Shown piece by piece: positions 45,622 to 54,377 of a DNA stretch of 64,000 nt. Position numbers and translations under genes: made by a program. Each line of letters begins with the position of its first letter. The first letter of the stretch is position 1. The notes beneath the pieces were generated by a model. The model made no database searches and had not been told where the DNA came from. It worked only from the letters and a program-made list of their open reading frames with translations. This stretch comes from Diaphorobacter sp. HDW4A (GTDB lineage Bacteria > Pseudomonadota > Gammaproteobacteria > Burkholderiales > Burkholderiaceae_C). The DNA lies in the NCBI RefSeq assembly GCF_011305995.1, contig NZ_CP049910.1, positions 5,780,501-5,844,500 of the forward strand, written 5' to 3'.

Positions 45622-46830
45622 ATGATGAACCACCACCTTCCCAACTTCTGGCAGCTCAGAGTCTTCGATTGCGTCGCGAAGCTGGAGAACGTCACGCGCG
45701 CGGCGCAAGAGCTTCTGCGCACCCAGCCCGCGATCACCACCTGCATCCTGGCGCTTGAGAAGGCGCTAGGCGCAACGCTGTTCGAGCGGCACAAGACCGG
45801 CATCTATCTGACGGAAGTGGGCGTGGCAGCACATATCCGCACCAAGAAGATTCTGGAGTGGCTGGAAGAGACTATGGCGCTGCTTCCGGGCGAGCGCAAG
45901 ATCGCGCCGCTCGCGATAGCGGCGCGCATGACGCGCTCACAGGTGCAGGCGCTGATCGCCATCCACGAGTGCCACTCGTTTCGCGGCGCCGCCGTCAAAC
46001 TCGGTGTGACCGATGCGTCGTTGCAGCGTTCCGCGCGCACGCTGGAGGCGAATCTCGGGTGCCCGCTTTATCGCAACACCGCGTCCGGCATTCGCACCAC
46101 CGAGCTCGCGGATGAGCTGGCAGCGCGCCTCAAACATGCGGAGGCGCAGATCGGTGCGCTGGCCGATGCGATTCGCGGCTTTCACTACCCGCGCAACAAG
46201 AGCATCACCTTGGGCGTGATGCTGCTCGACCCGTCGATGCTGCTGGTGAACGCGATGAAGGAGACGCGCGAGCGCTATCCCGATGTGCGCATCTCGGTGA
46301 TCAGCGGCACCTACGAGCAGCTCGTCAACAAGCTGCTGCGCGAGGAGCTGGACTTCATCGTCGGGCTGATCAAGAAGCAGAGCGCGGGACTTGGACTCGC
46401 GCAGCAGCCGCTCTACAACGAGTCGTACTGCATCGTCGCGCGGCGTGGCCATCCGCTGCACAAGAAAGCGCAGATCACGGTGGCGGACCTGCAGCAGTAC
46501 CCCTGGATCATTCCACCGGCGGGCTCGCCACGGCGGCTGGCTTACGAGCATCTGTTTTCCGAAACCACGCTGCCGCCCGCGCAGATCGAGACCTATTCGC
46601 TGTCCACCATGCGCATCACGCTCGCGGACTCGGACATGCTCACGGTGCTCAGTTGGGTGGAGGTGTTGAGCGAGCGGCACTTCGGCTTGCTCGCGCCCCT
46701 GCCGTTCGACTTTGTATGCGAAGAACCGGCCGTCGGCATCAGCAAGGTGCAGGGCAAGCTGCTCAACGAATCCCAGCAGTATTTCATCGACGCATTTGCC
46801 AAGAATGCGGCCGTTCTGCGCCGGGCCTGA
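45622..46830 (+). CDS. LysR-type regulator with two tandem DNA-binding domains
   Basis: 402 residues, about 100 more than usual. Residues about 8-67 form a LysR winged helix (FWQLRVFDCVAKLENVTRAA...LFERHKTGIYLTEVG). Residues about 103-162 form a second, diverged one (ALIAIHECHSFRGAAVKLGV...LYRNTASGIRTTELA). The effector domain covers about 193-402 (SITLGVMLLDPSMLLVNAMK). It sits between the FAA hydrolase and amidohydrolase genes on the same strand, so it probably controls the ring-cleavage operon. Confidence 0.85.
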   Translation: MMNHHLPNFWQLRVFDCVAKLENVTRAAQELLRTQPAITTCILALEKALGATLFERHKTGIYLTEVGVAAHIRTKKILEWLEETMALLPGERKIAPLAIAARMTRSQVQALIAIHECHSFRGAAVKLGVTDASLQRSARTLEANLGCPLYRNTASGIRTTELADELAARLKHAEAQIGALADAIRGFHYPRNKSITLGVMLLDPSMLLVNAMKETRERYPDVRISVISGTYEQLVNKLLREELDFIVGLIKKQSAGLGLAQQPLYNESYCIVARRGHPLHKKAQITVADLQQYPWIIPPAGSPRRLAYEHLFSETTLPPAQIETYSLSTMRITLADSDMLTVLSWVEVLSERHFGLLAPLPFDFVCEEPAVGISKVQGKLLNESQQYFIDAFAKNAAVLRRA

Positions 46831-46910
46831 GCTCGGCCTGAACGCCGCCTTATGCTGTGCAGCGATTATTTATGGCTGCCCGCCGAGTTCTTATCAACTG
46901 TTGATCCGGT

Positions 46911-46940
46911 GATGACTAGCATTGGTTGGTCATCTTTTTA
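46911..46940 (+). terminator. Weak terminator-like hairpin after the LysR gene
   Basis: GATGAC (46911-46916) and GTCATC (46929-46934) flank a 12-base loop and are followed by TTTTT. Just upstream lies a palindrome ATCAAC-T-GTTGAT (46893-46905) that might instead be a regulator site. The stem is short and AT-rich. Confidence 0.35.
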
Positions 46941-46957
46941 TTACCGCAAGGTTGAGT

Positions 46958-47761
46958 ATGAAAATTGTGGACGCACAGGTCCATCCATGGTCGGCGGGGG
47001 AGTCGACCGGACACCATAGACGCGAGCCCATCGACGAGTTCGTGTTGCTTCAGGAAATGGCGACGGCGCATGTTGATCGCGTCGTGCTCGTGCCCCCGCT
47101 TTGGGACCCGAACGGAAACGCATATGCGTTGCAGATGGCCGCGCGAAATCCCGGGAAGTTTTCCGTCATGGGCTTGCTCGATCCGGCACGCGCCGATGCG
47201 GTGCAGGCCCTGCGCGAGTGGCACAGCCAACCGCACATGCGCGGTGTGCGCTTTCTGCTGAATACGCCCGAGCGGCTGCAGCCGTATCTTGATGGACTGC
47301 TCGATCCGCTGTGGGGTGTGGCTGAGGAGGTCGGCGTGCCGGTGGCGCTGTTGATTCCGGGGCATCTGGAGATCGCGCACAAGGTGGCCACGGCCCATCC
47401 AAAACTTCAACTCGTCGTGGACCATCTGGGCGTGCCGCGCGCGTCTGTGGGGCCGGTCGCGTTCAAGCATCTGCCGCAGCTGCTGGAGTTGGCGCGCCTT
47501 CCGAATATCCGCGTGAAGGCCGTGGGGGTGGGCGACTATGCGCTCGATCCCTATCCCTTTCGCTCGCTCGAAGAACCGCTCGCGCAGGTCTTCCATGCGT
47601 TCGGTGCGGAGCGTGTTCTGTGGGGCAGCGATTTGAGTCGGCTGCACCATCCCTACGCGCAATGCGTGAGCCATTTCCGCGAGCAACTGCCGTTCATGAA
47701 GGATCATGAGGTCGAGCGCGTGATGGGGCAGAACCTGCTGGACCTGCTGAACTGGCAGTGA
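46958..47761 (+). CDS. Amidohydrolase family protein (PDC-hydrolase/LigI-like group)
   Basis: 267 residues, an amidohydrolase_2 barrel. The N-terminal metal motif is IVDAQVHPW (Gln in place of the first His of HxH), the middle has LVVDHLGVPRA, and near the end is VLWGSDLSRLHHPY with the catalytic Asp. Enzymes of this group include 2-pyrone-4,6-dicarboxylate hydrolase and other lactonases of meta-cleavage pathways. AAGG lies 8 bases before the ATG at 46958. A Bug receptor gene follows by 32 bp. Confidence 0.8.
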   Translation: MKIVDAQVHPWSAGESTGHHRREPIDEFVLLQEMATAHVDRVVLVPPLWDPNGNAYALQMAARNPGKFSVMGLLDPARADAVQALREWHSQPHMRGVRFLLNTPERLQPYLDGLLDPLWGVAEEVGVPVALLIPGHLEIAHKVATAHPKLQLVVDHLGVPRASVGPVAFKHLPQLLELARLPNIRVKAVGVGDYALDPYPFRSLEEPLAQVFHAFGAERVLWGSDLSRLHHPYAQCVSHFREQLPFMKDHEVERVMGQNLLDLLNWQ

Positions 47762-47793
47762 TCCGAAAAAGCGATAAAACAAGGAGACAAACA

Positions 47794-48795
47794 ATGCATC
47801 ACCACACCCTGAATCGCCGCCATTTCGGCGCACTCGTGGCCGCCGCCGTGGCATCCATGGCCGCTCCAACGGTCGCCTTTGCAACGGACGAAAAAATCAG
47901 CATGGCGCGCATCGTCATCGGCGTGCCTGCGGGCTCGCTGGTCGACAATGTCGCGCGCCAAGTGGCCGAAGTGATCAAGCCCGGCTACGCCGTCAACAGC
48001 ATGGTTGAGAACAAGACCGGCGCGGGCGGCATGATTGCAGTGAGCTACATGAAATCGCTTGCCAAGGACGGCAGCAATATCTACGTGGGCGTGTCCTCGC
48101 CGATCACTGTCTACCCGGTCACCTACAAGAAGTTGGCCTACGATCCGGACAAGGACTTGATCACGGTCGGCAGCCTGGGCTCGTTCGACCTTGCACTGGC
48201 CGTGGGGCCGATGGTCCCGGCCAGCGTGAAGGATCTGAAGGGCTACTTCGAATGGTGCAAACAGAACCGTGCACAGGCCAACTTCGGATCGCCCGGCGCG
48301 GGTTCCATGCCGCATTTCGTGGGCAGCATGACGGCGCGCATCGCGGGTGCCGAAGTGAACCATGTGCCGTATCGCGGGCCGGGTCCGTCGGTGATCGATC
48401 TGCAGGGCGGCCTGGTGTCCGCCGTGGTGGTGCCGCTCGAAGACGTGGTTGAGTTCGCAGCGGCTGGCAAGATCCGCATTCTCGGCACGACCGGCGAGGA
48501 GCGCAGTCGCTTCGTGCCTAACGTACCGACCTTCAAGGAGCAAGGCTTCGGCGAGTATGCACGCAGTGTGTGGATTGCCGTTTTCGCACCCGCAGGCACG
48601 CCCGATGCGGTCGTCACGAATCTGCGCAAGACCCTGAGGCAGGCGCTGGCTGACCCTACTGTTCAGGCGTCGATGGGGCGTCAGTTGCAGAAGGCGCAGT
48701 GGGGCGAGCCCGAGGCGCTCAACGCAGTCATCGTGCAAGAGCGAGCGAGCTGGAAGAAGGCGGTGCAGGCGTTGAATTTCACGCCTGAATCTTGA
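47794..48795 (+). CDS. Bug family solute receptor with Tat-like signal
   Basis: 333 residues. The leader has a twin-arginine pattern (LNRRHFGALVAAAVASMAAP), suggesting export by Tat. The mature protein has ARIVIGVPAGSLVDNVARQV, MVENKTGAGGMIAVSYM and GSPGAGSMPHFVGSMTARIA. It is more diverged from the Bug consensus than the other three receptors in the window. AAGGAG precedes the ATG. As last gene of the catabolic region it probably binds a pathway substrate. Confidence 0.85.
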   Translation: MHHHTLNRRHFGALVAAAVASMAAPTVAFATDEKISMARIVIGVPAGSLVDNVARQVAEVIKPGYAVNSMVENKTGAGGMIAVSYMKSLAKDGSNIYVGVSSPITVYPVTYKKLAYDPDKDLITVGSLGSFDLALAVGPMVPASVKDLKGYFEWCKQNRAQANFGSPGAGSMPHFVGSMTARIAGAEVNHVPYRGPGPSVIDLQGGLVSAVVVPLEDVVEFAAAGKIRILGTTGEERSRFVPNVPTFKEQGFGEYARSVWIAVFAPAGTPDAVVTNLRKTLRQALADPTVQASMGRQLQKAQWGEPEALNAVIVQERASWKKAVQALNFTPES

Positions 48796-48804
48796 TCCAT
48801 CGCG

Positions 48805-49893
48805 TCACGGAATCCGCGTTTCGATTCCCGAGTCGCTCTCTACCGCAGGTGCATAGATGCGGCTGACCACGGGTTTGGTGAGCGTGGCGAGCAGGCTGAA
48901 TCTTTGGTCGGCTGGAAGCAGTTCCTGAATGGCCTCGAACAGCTTGGCGGGGGCGATGCCCTTGCTGAGCAGGCGCTCGACCTCGGGCTCGTCCGTGGTC
49001 CAGTCACTGCGCGAGAGGGCTCGGATAGCGATGTCGTCGTCCATCAGGCGGCTGTGGATGAAGACGAGGTCGTGCTGCACCGCATCCCATTCACGTGCCG
49101 AGATCGATCCGCTTTGAAGCAGGTGGTCCTTGAGCGCGCCATCGAGTGAATCGAGCAGTGCCGTGCGATGGTCTTCGTAGCCCATGCGCCATTGGGCTTC
49201 GCTGAGTTCGGGGGGCTTTTGTCCGAGGCGCGCAGCGTGTTGCAGCGCGTGGGCTCGGTATTCGTCGAAGCTCGGCAGCGGGCGTGCAAGCTGGAAGTCG
49301 GTGCACGCTGCGTAGAAGCGGGTGTTGAGCGCCTTGAGGTTTCTGGGCGTGACGTGGATGACGGCCGATGCCGTGGGCTGCGCGCGCATCCAGGACACAA
49401 CGTCGCGCGCAGGTGCGCCTAGCGGGAACTGCTGGTAGCGCATTTGTGGCGGATAGTTCTCGGGCCGGTAGAACGGATTGGTGCCTGCGCCCAGCACGCT
49501 GCCGTCCTCATAGAAACGGATCACGTCGATGCTCGTGAACTGGTCGCCGCATTCCATGACCAGCGCGAGCGTGCCGTCCTTGTGATGCGCGCCGCTCCAC
49601 AGGTGCAGATAGGGCATTTCGGGGATGACGTAGCGGCCGGTCGAGCGGTACGAGAGCGCCTTGAACTCGTTCATGTACTGCTTGACCAGAGGGTCGCGGA
49701 ACTCGACCTGTTCCTGCGCCATGGTGATCCGCGGCGCAATCGGCGTGCCCCCGGCCTTCAGATGGGCGGCAGCTTTCACCATGCCGTTCAGATGGCGCTT
49801 GAAGTAGGACTTCAGGCCGTACTTGAGCAGCACAGCCAATGCCAGTAAGCACAGCAGCACGGTGATCAGCACCGTCATCATGGTGGACAGCAT
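48805..49893 (-). CDS. Membrane-anchored protein of unknown function
   Basis: 362 residues. A strongly hydrophobic N-terminal anchor (about 3-25, TVLITVLLCLLALAVLLKYG) is followed by a large soluble region with no motif that I recognise. Notable stretches are YVIPEMPYLHLWSGAHHKDG, VIRFYEDGSVLGAGTNPFYR and an acidic helical C-terminal part. CAGGAA precedes the ATG at 49893. It is convergent with the Bug gene, 9 bp apart, and has no obvious functional partner. Confidence 0.65.
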   Translation of the reverse strand: MLSTMMTVLITVLLCLLALAVLLKYGLKSYFKRHLNGMVKAAAHLKAGGTPIAPRITMAQEQVEFRDPLVKQYMNEFKALSYRSTGRYVIPEMPYLHLWSGAHHKDGTLALVMECGDQFTSIDVIRFYEDGSVLGAGTNPFYRPENYPPQMRYQQFPLGAPARDVVSWMRAQPTASAVIHVTPRNLKALNTRFYAACTDFQLARPLPSFDEYRAHALQHAARLGQKPPELSEAQWRMGYEDHRTALLDSLDGALKDHLLQSGSISAREWDAVQHDLVFIHSRLMDDDIAIRALSRSDWTTDEPEVERLLSKGIAPAKLFEAIQELLPADQRFSLLATLTKPVVSRIYAPAVESDSGIETRIP

Positions 49894-50157
49894 TCCTCTT
49901 TCCTGCAGTTACGCGGTCATTTGATTAATCGATTTCGTAATGATGATAGTTTTTGTGTTATTTGTCACGTTCCGATTTGCAGGTGCCCGAGATCTGCCCG
50001 TGTCTCGAATGCTGCGCGGGAACAACGTTCACAGCGAACGGCGCTGCGTAAATCTTGCTATCGCCAATAGGCATCGTTAGACTTTGATGCTTGTCTCGTG
50101 CGCGAAGCACCAGACGTTTCTTCTTTTCCCGTCACCTCAAACGCAAGGAGCAGCATC

Positions 50158-50229
50158 ATGAACAAGACTGCAGAACAACAAAAAGACCGCATCGTTTGCC
50201 GCGTGAACGAGGTGGCCGCACAGGCCTGA
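50158..50229 (+). CDS. Candidate 23-residue small protein or leader peptide
   Basis: ATG at 50158, stop TGA at 50227-50229, encoding MNKTAEQQKDRIVCRVNEVA and three more residues. A perfect AAGGAG lies at 50145-50150 with 7-base spacing. It is polar, with one Cys, and no membrane segment. It lies 265 bp upstream of rtcB in a roughly 600-bp gap (49894-50494) that is otherwise empty of genes. It could be a leader peptide for rtcB-prfH or an independent small protein; it may also be chance. Confidence 0.4.
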   Translation: MNKTAEQQKDRIVCRVNEVAAQA

Positions 50230-50494
50230 GCTTTTTCTTTCTTCATCTTCATTGCTGGCCGAACGCTTTTTTTCTGCATCCGCAGACGCAGACGTTTGTG
50301 CATTGATGAATGAGCCCGCAGGGCGCTAGTCCATACCTCCTATTGGATCGCGCCCGGGTCTGACTGACAGAGCCCTTCCGGACTGCCCGCCGCTCGCGTT
50401 CATCGCGACACACGCACGCATGTTTTCGCGCCGCCTATCCCATTTGCTTTTATGGGGCCGCGCGAAGGATTTCTTCTGTTCAGATTTCATTCCT

Positions 50495-51667
50495 ATGGGC
50501 ACTACCCAATTTCAAAATCAGCAAGGCGATGCGCAGGTTCGCGTTTTCGCCGGCGAGCGTGTGTGGCTTGAAGACGCCGCGCTCGAACAACTTCGCACCA
50601 CGGCACGGCTCGCGCATATCCGCGCGGCTGTGGGCCTGCCGGACCTGCATCCGGGGCGCGGCTATCCCGTGGGGGCGGCGTTCTTTTCCGTGAATCATTT
50701 TTATCCAGCTCTGGTGGGGGGAGACATTGGCTGCGGCATGGGGCTGTGGCGCACCGATCTGCGCGCGCACACCGCGTCGGCGAGCAAGTTCGAGAAGCAG
50801 ATCGGCAACATCGATGGGCCGCTGCCGGACGGTTTGATGGACGACGCACTGCGGCAGCTCGATGGCATCGGCATCGATCACCTGCCCGCCTCGCGCGAGA
50901 TGCTCGCGCAGAGCCTGGGAACGATCGGCGGCGGCAACCATTTTGCGGAGCTGCAAGTGGTCGACGAGGTGTATGCCACGGACGATGTGCGCATCGACAG
51001 AAAGCGCGTGCATCTACTGGTGCATAGCGGCTCGCGCGGACTGGGCGGGGCGATTTTGCGCCAGCATGTGGAGCGCTTCGGTCATGCCGGGTTGTCCGCC
51101 GATTGCGGGGCGGCGCGCGAGTATCTGGCCGAGCATGATGCGGCGCTGGACTTCGCGTGCCTCAACCGTATCTGGATCGCGCGGCGCATTCTGCAGGCCA
51201 TCCGCGGCGAGGCCGAACTGCTGCTCGACGTGAGCCACAACCATGTGCTGCCCGCGCGGATCGACGGCGTGGACGGCTTTCTGCATCGCAAGGGCGCGAC
51301 GCCCGCCGATCAGGGGCTGGTGATGATTCCTGGCTCGCGCGGTGACTATAGTTATCTGGTGGAGCCGATTGCGGATCGCCACGAGGCGCTGGATTCACTT
51401 GCGCATGGCGCGGGGCGTAAATGGGCACGCACGGACTGCATGGGCCGTCTCGCACACAAGTTCAAGTCGGACGAGCTGCGCAAGACGAAGTTCGGCAGCA
51501 CGGTGATCTGCAACGACAAGGAGCTGCTCTATGAAGAGGCCCCGCAGGCCTACAAGGATGTGGATTCCGTTGTCGCTGCGTTGGTGGATGCGGGGCTGGT
51601 GCGCCTTGTCGCGCGCCTCAGGCCGCTGCTTACCTACAAGAAAGGAGCGATAGCCGCATGCTGCTGA
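50495..51667 (+). CDS. rtcB: RNA ligase RtcB family protein (RtcB2-type, prfH-linked)
   Basis: 390 residues from the ATG at 50495 (an earlier ATG at 50420 adds an unlikely leader). Manganese and catalytic motifs are present: GGDIGCGM (Asp77, Cys80), GGGNHFAEL (His149), HSGSRGLG (His177), SHNH, and the guanylylated His304 in LAHGAGR. RtcB joins 2',3'-cyclic phosphate and 5'-OH RNA ends using GTP. The stop codon overlaps the start of prfH, the arrangement of the known system in which PrfH frees and RtcB repairs ribosomes cut in the decoding centre of 16S rRNA. No archease gene is adjacent. Confidence 0.92.
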   Translation: MGTTQFQNQQGDAQVRVFAGERVWLEDAALEQLRTTARLAHIRAAVGLPDLHPGRGYPVGAAFFSVNHFYPALVGGDIGCGMGLWRTDLRAHTASASKFEKQIGNIDGPLPDGLMDDALRQLDGIGIDHLPASREMLAQSLGTIGGGNHFAELQVVDEVYATDDVRIDRKRVHLLVHSGSRGLGGAILRQHVERFGHAGLSADCGAAREYLAEHDAALDFACLNRIWIARRILQAIRGEAELLLDVSHNHVLPARIDGVDGFLHRKGATPADQGLVMIPGSRGDYSYLVEPIADRHEALDSLAHGAGRKWARTDCMGRLAHKFKSDELRKTKFGSTVICNDKELLYEEAPQAYKDVDSVVAALVDAGLVRLVARLRPLLTYKKGAIAACC

Positions 51668-52260
51668 TGTTGGTACAGATCACGGCCGCACAAGGACCGG
51701 CCGAATGCGAGCGCGCGGTGGACATGGCGCTGCGCGCCCTATTGCGCGATGCGCCCGGGTACGGCGTCGAACTGCAGCTCGTGGAGGAGAACGCCACGGC
51801 TTGTGGGTACAAGTCGGTGCTGCTGCAGGCGCGCGGTGACGCGGCGGCCGCGTGGCTTTCCAAGTGGGAGGGCAGCGTGCAGTGCGTGTTCGAGAGCCCG
51901 TTCCGGCCGGGACACCGACGCAAGAACTGGTTCGTGGGCATCCGGCGTTGTGAGGTGCCCGAGCATGACGCGACGCTGGATGAGCGCGACCTGCGCTTTC
52001 AGGCCTGCCGCGCATCGGGCAAGGGCGGGCAGCATGTGAACACTACGGATTCCGCCGTGCACGCGACGCATTTACCGAGCGGCATTGCAGTGAAAGTGAT
52101 GACCGAGCGCAGCCAGCATGCCAACAAGCGGCTGGCGCGCGCGCTGATCGCGATGAAGCTGCAGCAACTGGCCGAGCAGGGCGTTGATGCGGCGCGGCAC
52201 GACCGCAATCAGCAGCACTGGTCGCTGGAGCGTGGCAATCCTGTGCGGGTGCTGCGGTGA
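51658..52260 (+). CDS. prfH: Peptide chain release factor H
   Basis: 200 residues. The peptidyl-tRNA hydrolysis motif GGQ lies at residues 123-125 in ASGKGGQHVNTTDSAVHATH. As in PrfH, the stop-codon recognition domain of RF1/RF2 is missing. PrfH releases nascent chains from ribosomes damaged at the decoding site, so that the partner RtcB can religate the rRNA. The start overlaps the last codons of rtcB by 10 bp, with AAAGGAG upstream, indicating coupled translation. A second ATG at 51667 has poorer spacing. Confidence 0.92.
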   Translation: MLLMLVQITAAQGPAECERAVDMALRALLRDAPGYGVELQLVEENATACGYKSVLLQARGDAAAAWLSKWEGSVQCVFESPFRPGHRRKNWFVGIRRCEVPEHDATLDERDLRFQACRASGKGGQHVNTTDSAVHATHLPSGIAVKVMTERSQHANKRLARALIAMKLQQLAEQGVDAARHDRNQQHWSLERGNPVRVLR

Positions 52261-52399
52261 TGACCGTGGCTGCGGCGGTCGATGCTCCCTGCTGATAAGG
52301 TAATGTCGCTTTTGCCTGAAACGGGTGGAATATGTACCTGGCATGTAACCCGTTCTGTGCAAAAATTGAAACTCGATTACACAAACCAATGAGAGACTG

Positions 52400-53842
52400 A
52401 TGGTCAACCATATCCGCCGCGCTACCAAGATTGTTGCCACTCTGGGCCCCGCTTCCAGCGATCCGGCTCTGTTGGAGAAGATGATTGCCTCGGGCCTGAA
52501 CGTGGTGCGGCTGAACTTCAGCCACGGCAAGGCGCAGGACCACATCGACCGAGCGGAGATGGTGCGAGCTGCCGCGCAGCGCGCCGGTCGCGAGGTGGCC
52601 ATCATGGCTGACCTGCAGGGTCCGAAGATCCGCGTCGGCAAGTTCGCCGAAGGCAAGATCATGCTGGTGGATGGTGCGCCGTTCGTGCTGGATGCTTCGC
52701 GCACCGAGCTGGGTGACATCAATGGCGTGGGCCTCGACTACAAGGAACTGCCGCGCGATGTGCGTCCCGGCGACATGCTGTTGCTCAATGATGGCCTGAT
52801 CGTGCTTGAGGTGACGGCGGTGCGCGGTGACGCGGTGCACACGGTGGTGAAGATCGGCGGTGAGCTCTCGAACAACAAGGGCATCAACAAGCAAGGCGGT
52901 GGCCTCACGGCCCCCGCGCTGACCGCCAAGGACATGGAAGACATCAAGACCGCGATGAGCTTCCAGGCCGACTACGTGGCCGTGAGCTTTCCGAAGAACG
53001 CGACCGACATGGAGATGGCGCGCCAGCTCTGTTACGTGGCGGCTGCGGGCACCGGCCATCGCCCGGGCCTGGTTGCCAAGATCGAGCGCGCCGAGGCGGT
53101 GCCGCTGCTTGAGGAAATCCTGCGCGCCTCCGACGGCATCATGGTCGCCCGTGGTGATCTGGCGGTCGAGGTGGGCAATGCCGCCGTGCCTGCGCTGCAG
53201 AAGAAGATGATCAAGATGGCCCGCGACATGGACAAGTTCGTGATCACCGCGACCCAGATGATGGAGAGCATGATCACCAACCCTGTGCCGACCCGCGCCG
53301 AGGTGAGCGACGTGGCCAACGCCGTACTCGATGGCACCGACGCCGTGATGCTGAGCGCCGAGACCGCCGCCGGTCGCTACCCGCTGGAGACCGTGCGTGA
53401 GATGGCGACGATCTGCGCGGCGGCCGAGGCGGCCGAAGATCCGGACCGCGATGACGATTTCCACGGCCAGACGCTGGGTCGCATCGACCAGTCGATCGCC
53501 ATGGGTGCGTTGTTCACCGCCCACCATCTGGGTGCCAAGGCCATCGTGGCGATGACGGATTCGGGCTCGACCGCACTGTGGATGAGCCGCCACCGCATCC
53601 ACATCCCGATCTACGCGCTCACTCCCAAGGTGGCGACGCAGCGCAAAATGGCGATGTACCGCAACGTGCGACCACTGCTCATGGATACCAGCGCCGACCG
53701 CGACACCGCGCTCGAGCAAGCGGAAAACCACCTCAAGATGCGCAACATCGTCCAGCAGGGTGATCTTTATGTGATCACCTGCGGCGAGCCTATGGGTGCG
53801 CCGGGTGGGACGAATATGCTGAAGATCTGCCGCGCGCAGTAA
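52400..53842 (+). CDS. pyk: Pyruvate kinase
   Basis: 480 residues. Conserved blocks: RRATKIVATLGPASSDP, the catalytic LRLNFSHGKAQDH-like region, MVARGDLAVEVG, and the signature VITATQMMESMITNPVPTRA. The C-terminal regulatory domain holds AMTDSGSTALWMSRHR. It makes pyruvate and ATP from phosphoenolpyruvate. Its 3' end overlaps the convergent PAP2 gene by 53 bp. fba lies shortly downstream, as in related Comamonadaceae. Confidence 0.96.
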   Translation: MVNHIRRATKIVATLGPASSDPALLEKMIASGLNVVRLNFSHGKAQDHIDRAEMVRAAAQRAGREVAIMADLQGPKIRVGKFAEGKIMLVDGAPFVLDASRTELGDINGVGLDYKELPRDVRPGDMLLLNDGLIVLEVTAVRGDAVHTVVKIGGELSNNKGINKQGGGLTAPALTAKDMEDIKTAMSFQADYVAVSFPKNATDMEMARQLCYVAAAGTGHRPGLVAKIERAEAVPLLEEILRASDGIMVARGDLAVEVGNAAVPALQKKMIKMARDMDKFVITATQMMESMITNPVPTRAEVSDVANAVLDGTDAVMLSAETAAGRYPLETVREMATICAAAEAAEDPDRDDDFHGQTLGRIDQSIAMGALFTAHHLGAKAIVAMTDSGSTALWMSRHRIHIPIYALTPKVATQRKMAMYRNVRPLLMDTSADRDTALEQAENHLKMRNIVQQGDLYVITCGEPMGAPGGTNMLKICRAQ

Positions 53843-54377
53843 GCGCAAGGCGGCGGCCTGCCAGGGCCGCGATGCTGGCGGCGGCGACTCCCAGGATCGC
53901 GCCGCCAAGGATGTCGGATGGCGAGTGCAGTCCGAGGCACACGCGGCTCCAGCCGATGGCCAGCGCGCAGACCCAGGTGAGGGCGATCACCAAGCGCCCG
54001 CGCGGCATCTCCCGAATGTGCGTCGATAGCAGCAGTCCTTGGGCCAGAGCGAAGATCTGGGTCGCGTGCATGCTGGGAAAGGCTGCGCGCTCGGTATGTG
54101 TGATCCACTGGATACCCCAGTCGAGCTGTGAGGGCCGCGGCATGGGCCAGTGTTGGCGGATGGCATAGGCGACGAGTGCCGCCAGCCCGATACCTGCCAC
54201 AGTCACCAGCAGATCGCGCTGCACGGGGGCGGGCGCAAACATCAGCGCGCCGATGATCGTGCCACCCAGCACCATGGGCAGGACCAGCGTCAGCCATTTG
54301 GCGACGGCCACTACCGTGGCGGGCGTCGCTGCATCGGCGTTCAGAAGCAGGAAGAGTGAGTGGTCAAGGGGCAGCAT
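53790..54377 (-). CDS. PAP2 family membrane phosphatase
   Basis: 195 residues from the ATG at 54377; a GTG at 54404 would add nine residues, and neither has a clear ribosome site. The three PAP2 motifs are present: RQHWPMPRP, PSMHA with the catalytic His, and SRVCLGLHSPSD. Five to six membrane segments. It probably dephosphorylates undecaprenyl pyrophosphate or another lipid phosphate on the periplasmic side. The last 53 bp overlap the convergent end of pyk. Confidence 0.85.
   Translation of the reverse strand: MLPLDHSLFLLLNADAATPATVVAVAKWLTLVLPMVLGGTIIGALMFAPAPVQRDLLVTVAGIGLAALVAYAIRQHWPMPRPSQLDWGIQWITHTERAAFPSMHATQIFALAQGLLLSTHIREMPRGRLVIALTWVCALAIGWSRVCLGLHSPSDILGGAILGVAAASIAALAGRRLALTARGRSSAYSSHPAHP

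Noticed and set aside
50091..50306. 71-codon plus-strand frame upstream of rtcB
   Set aside because: No ribosome site, low-complexity arginine/phenylalanine composition, and it overlaps the better-supported 23-codon frame.
52043..53908. Long minus-strand frame across pyk
   Set aside because: It is antisense to pyruvate kinase and histidine/arginine-rich, as expected of a high-GC shadow.
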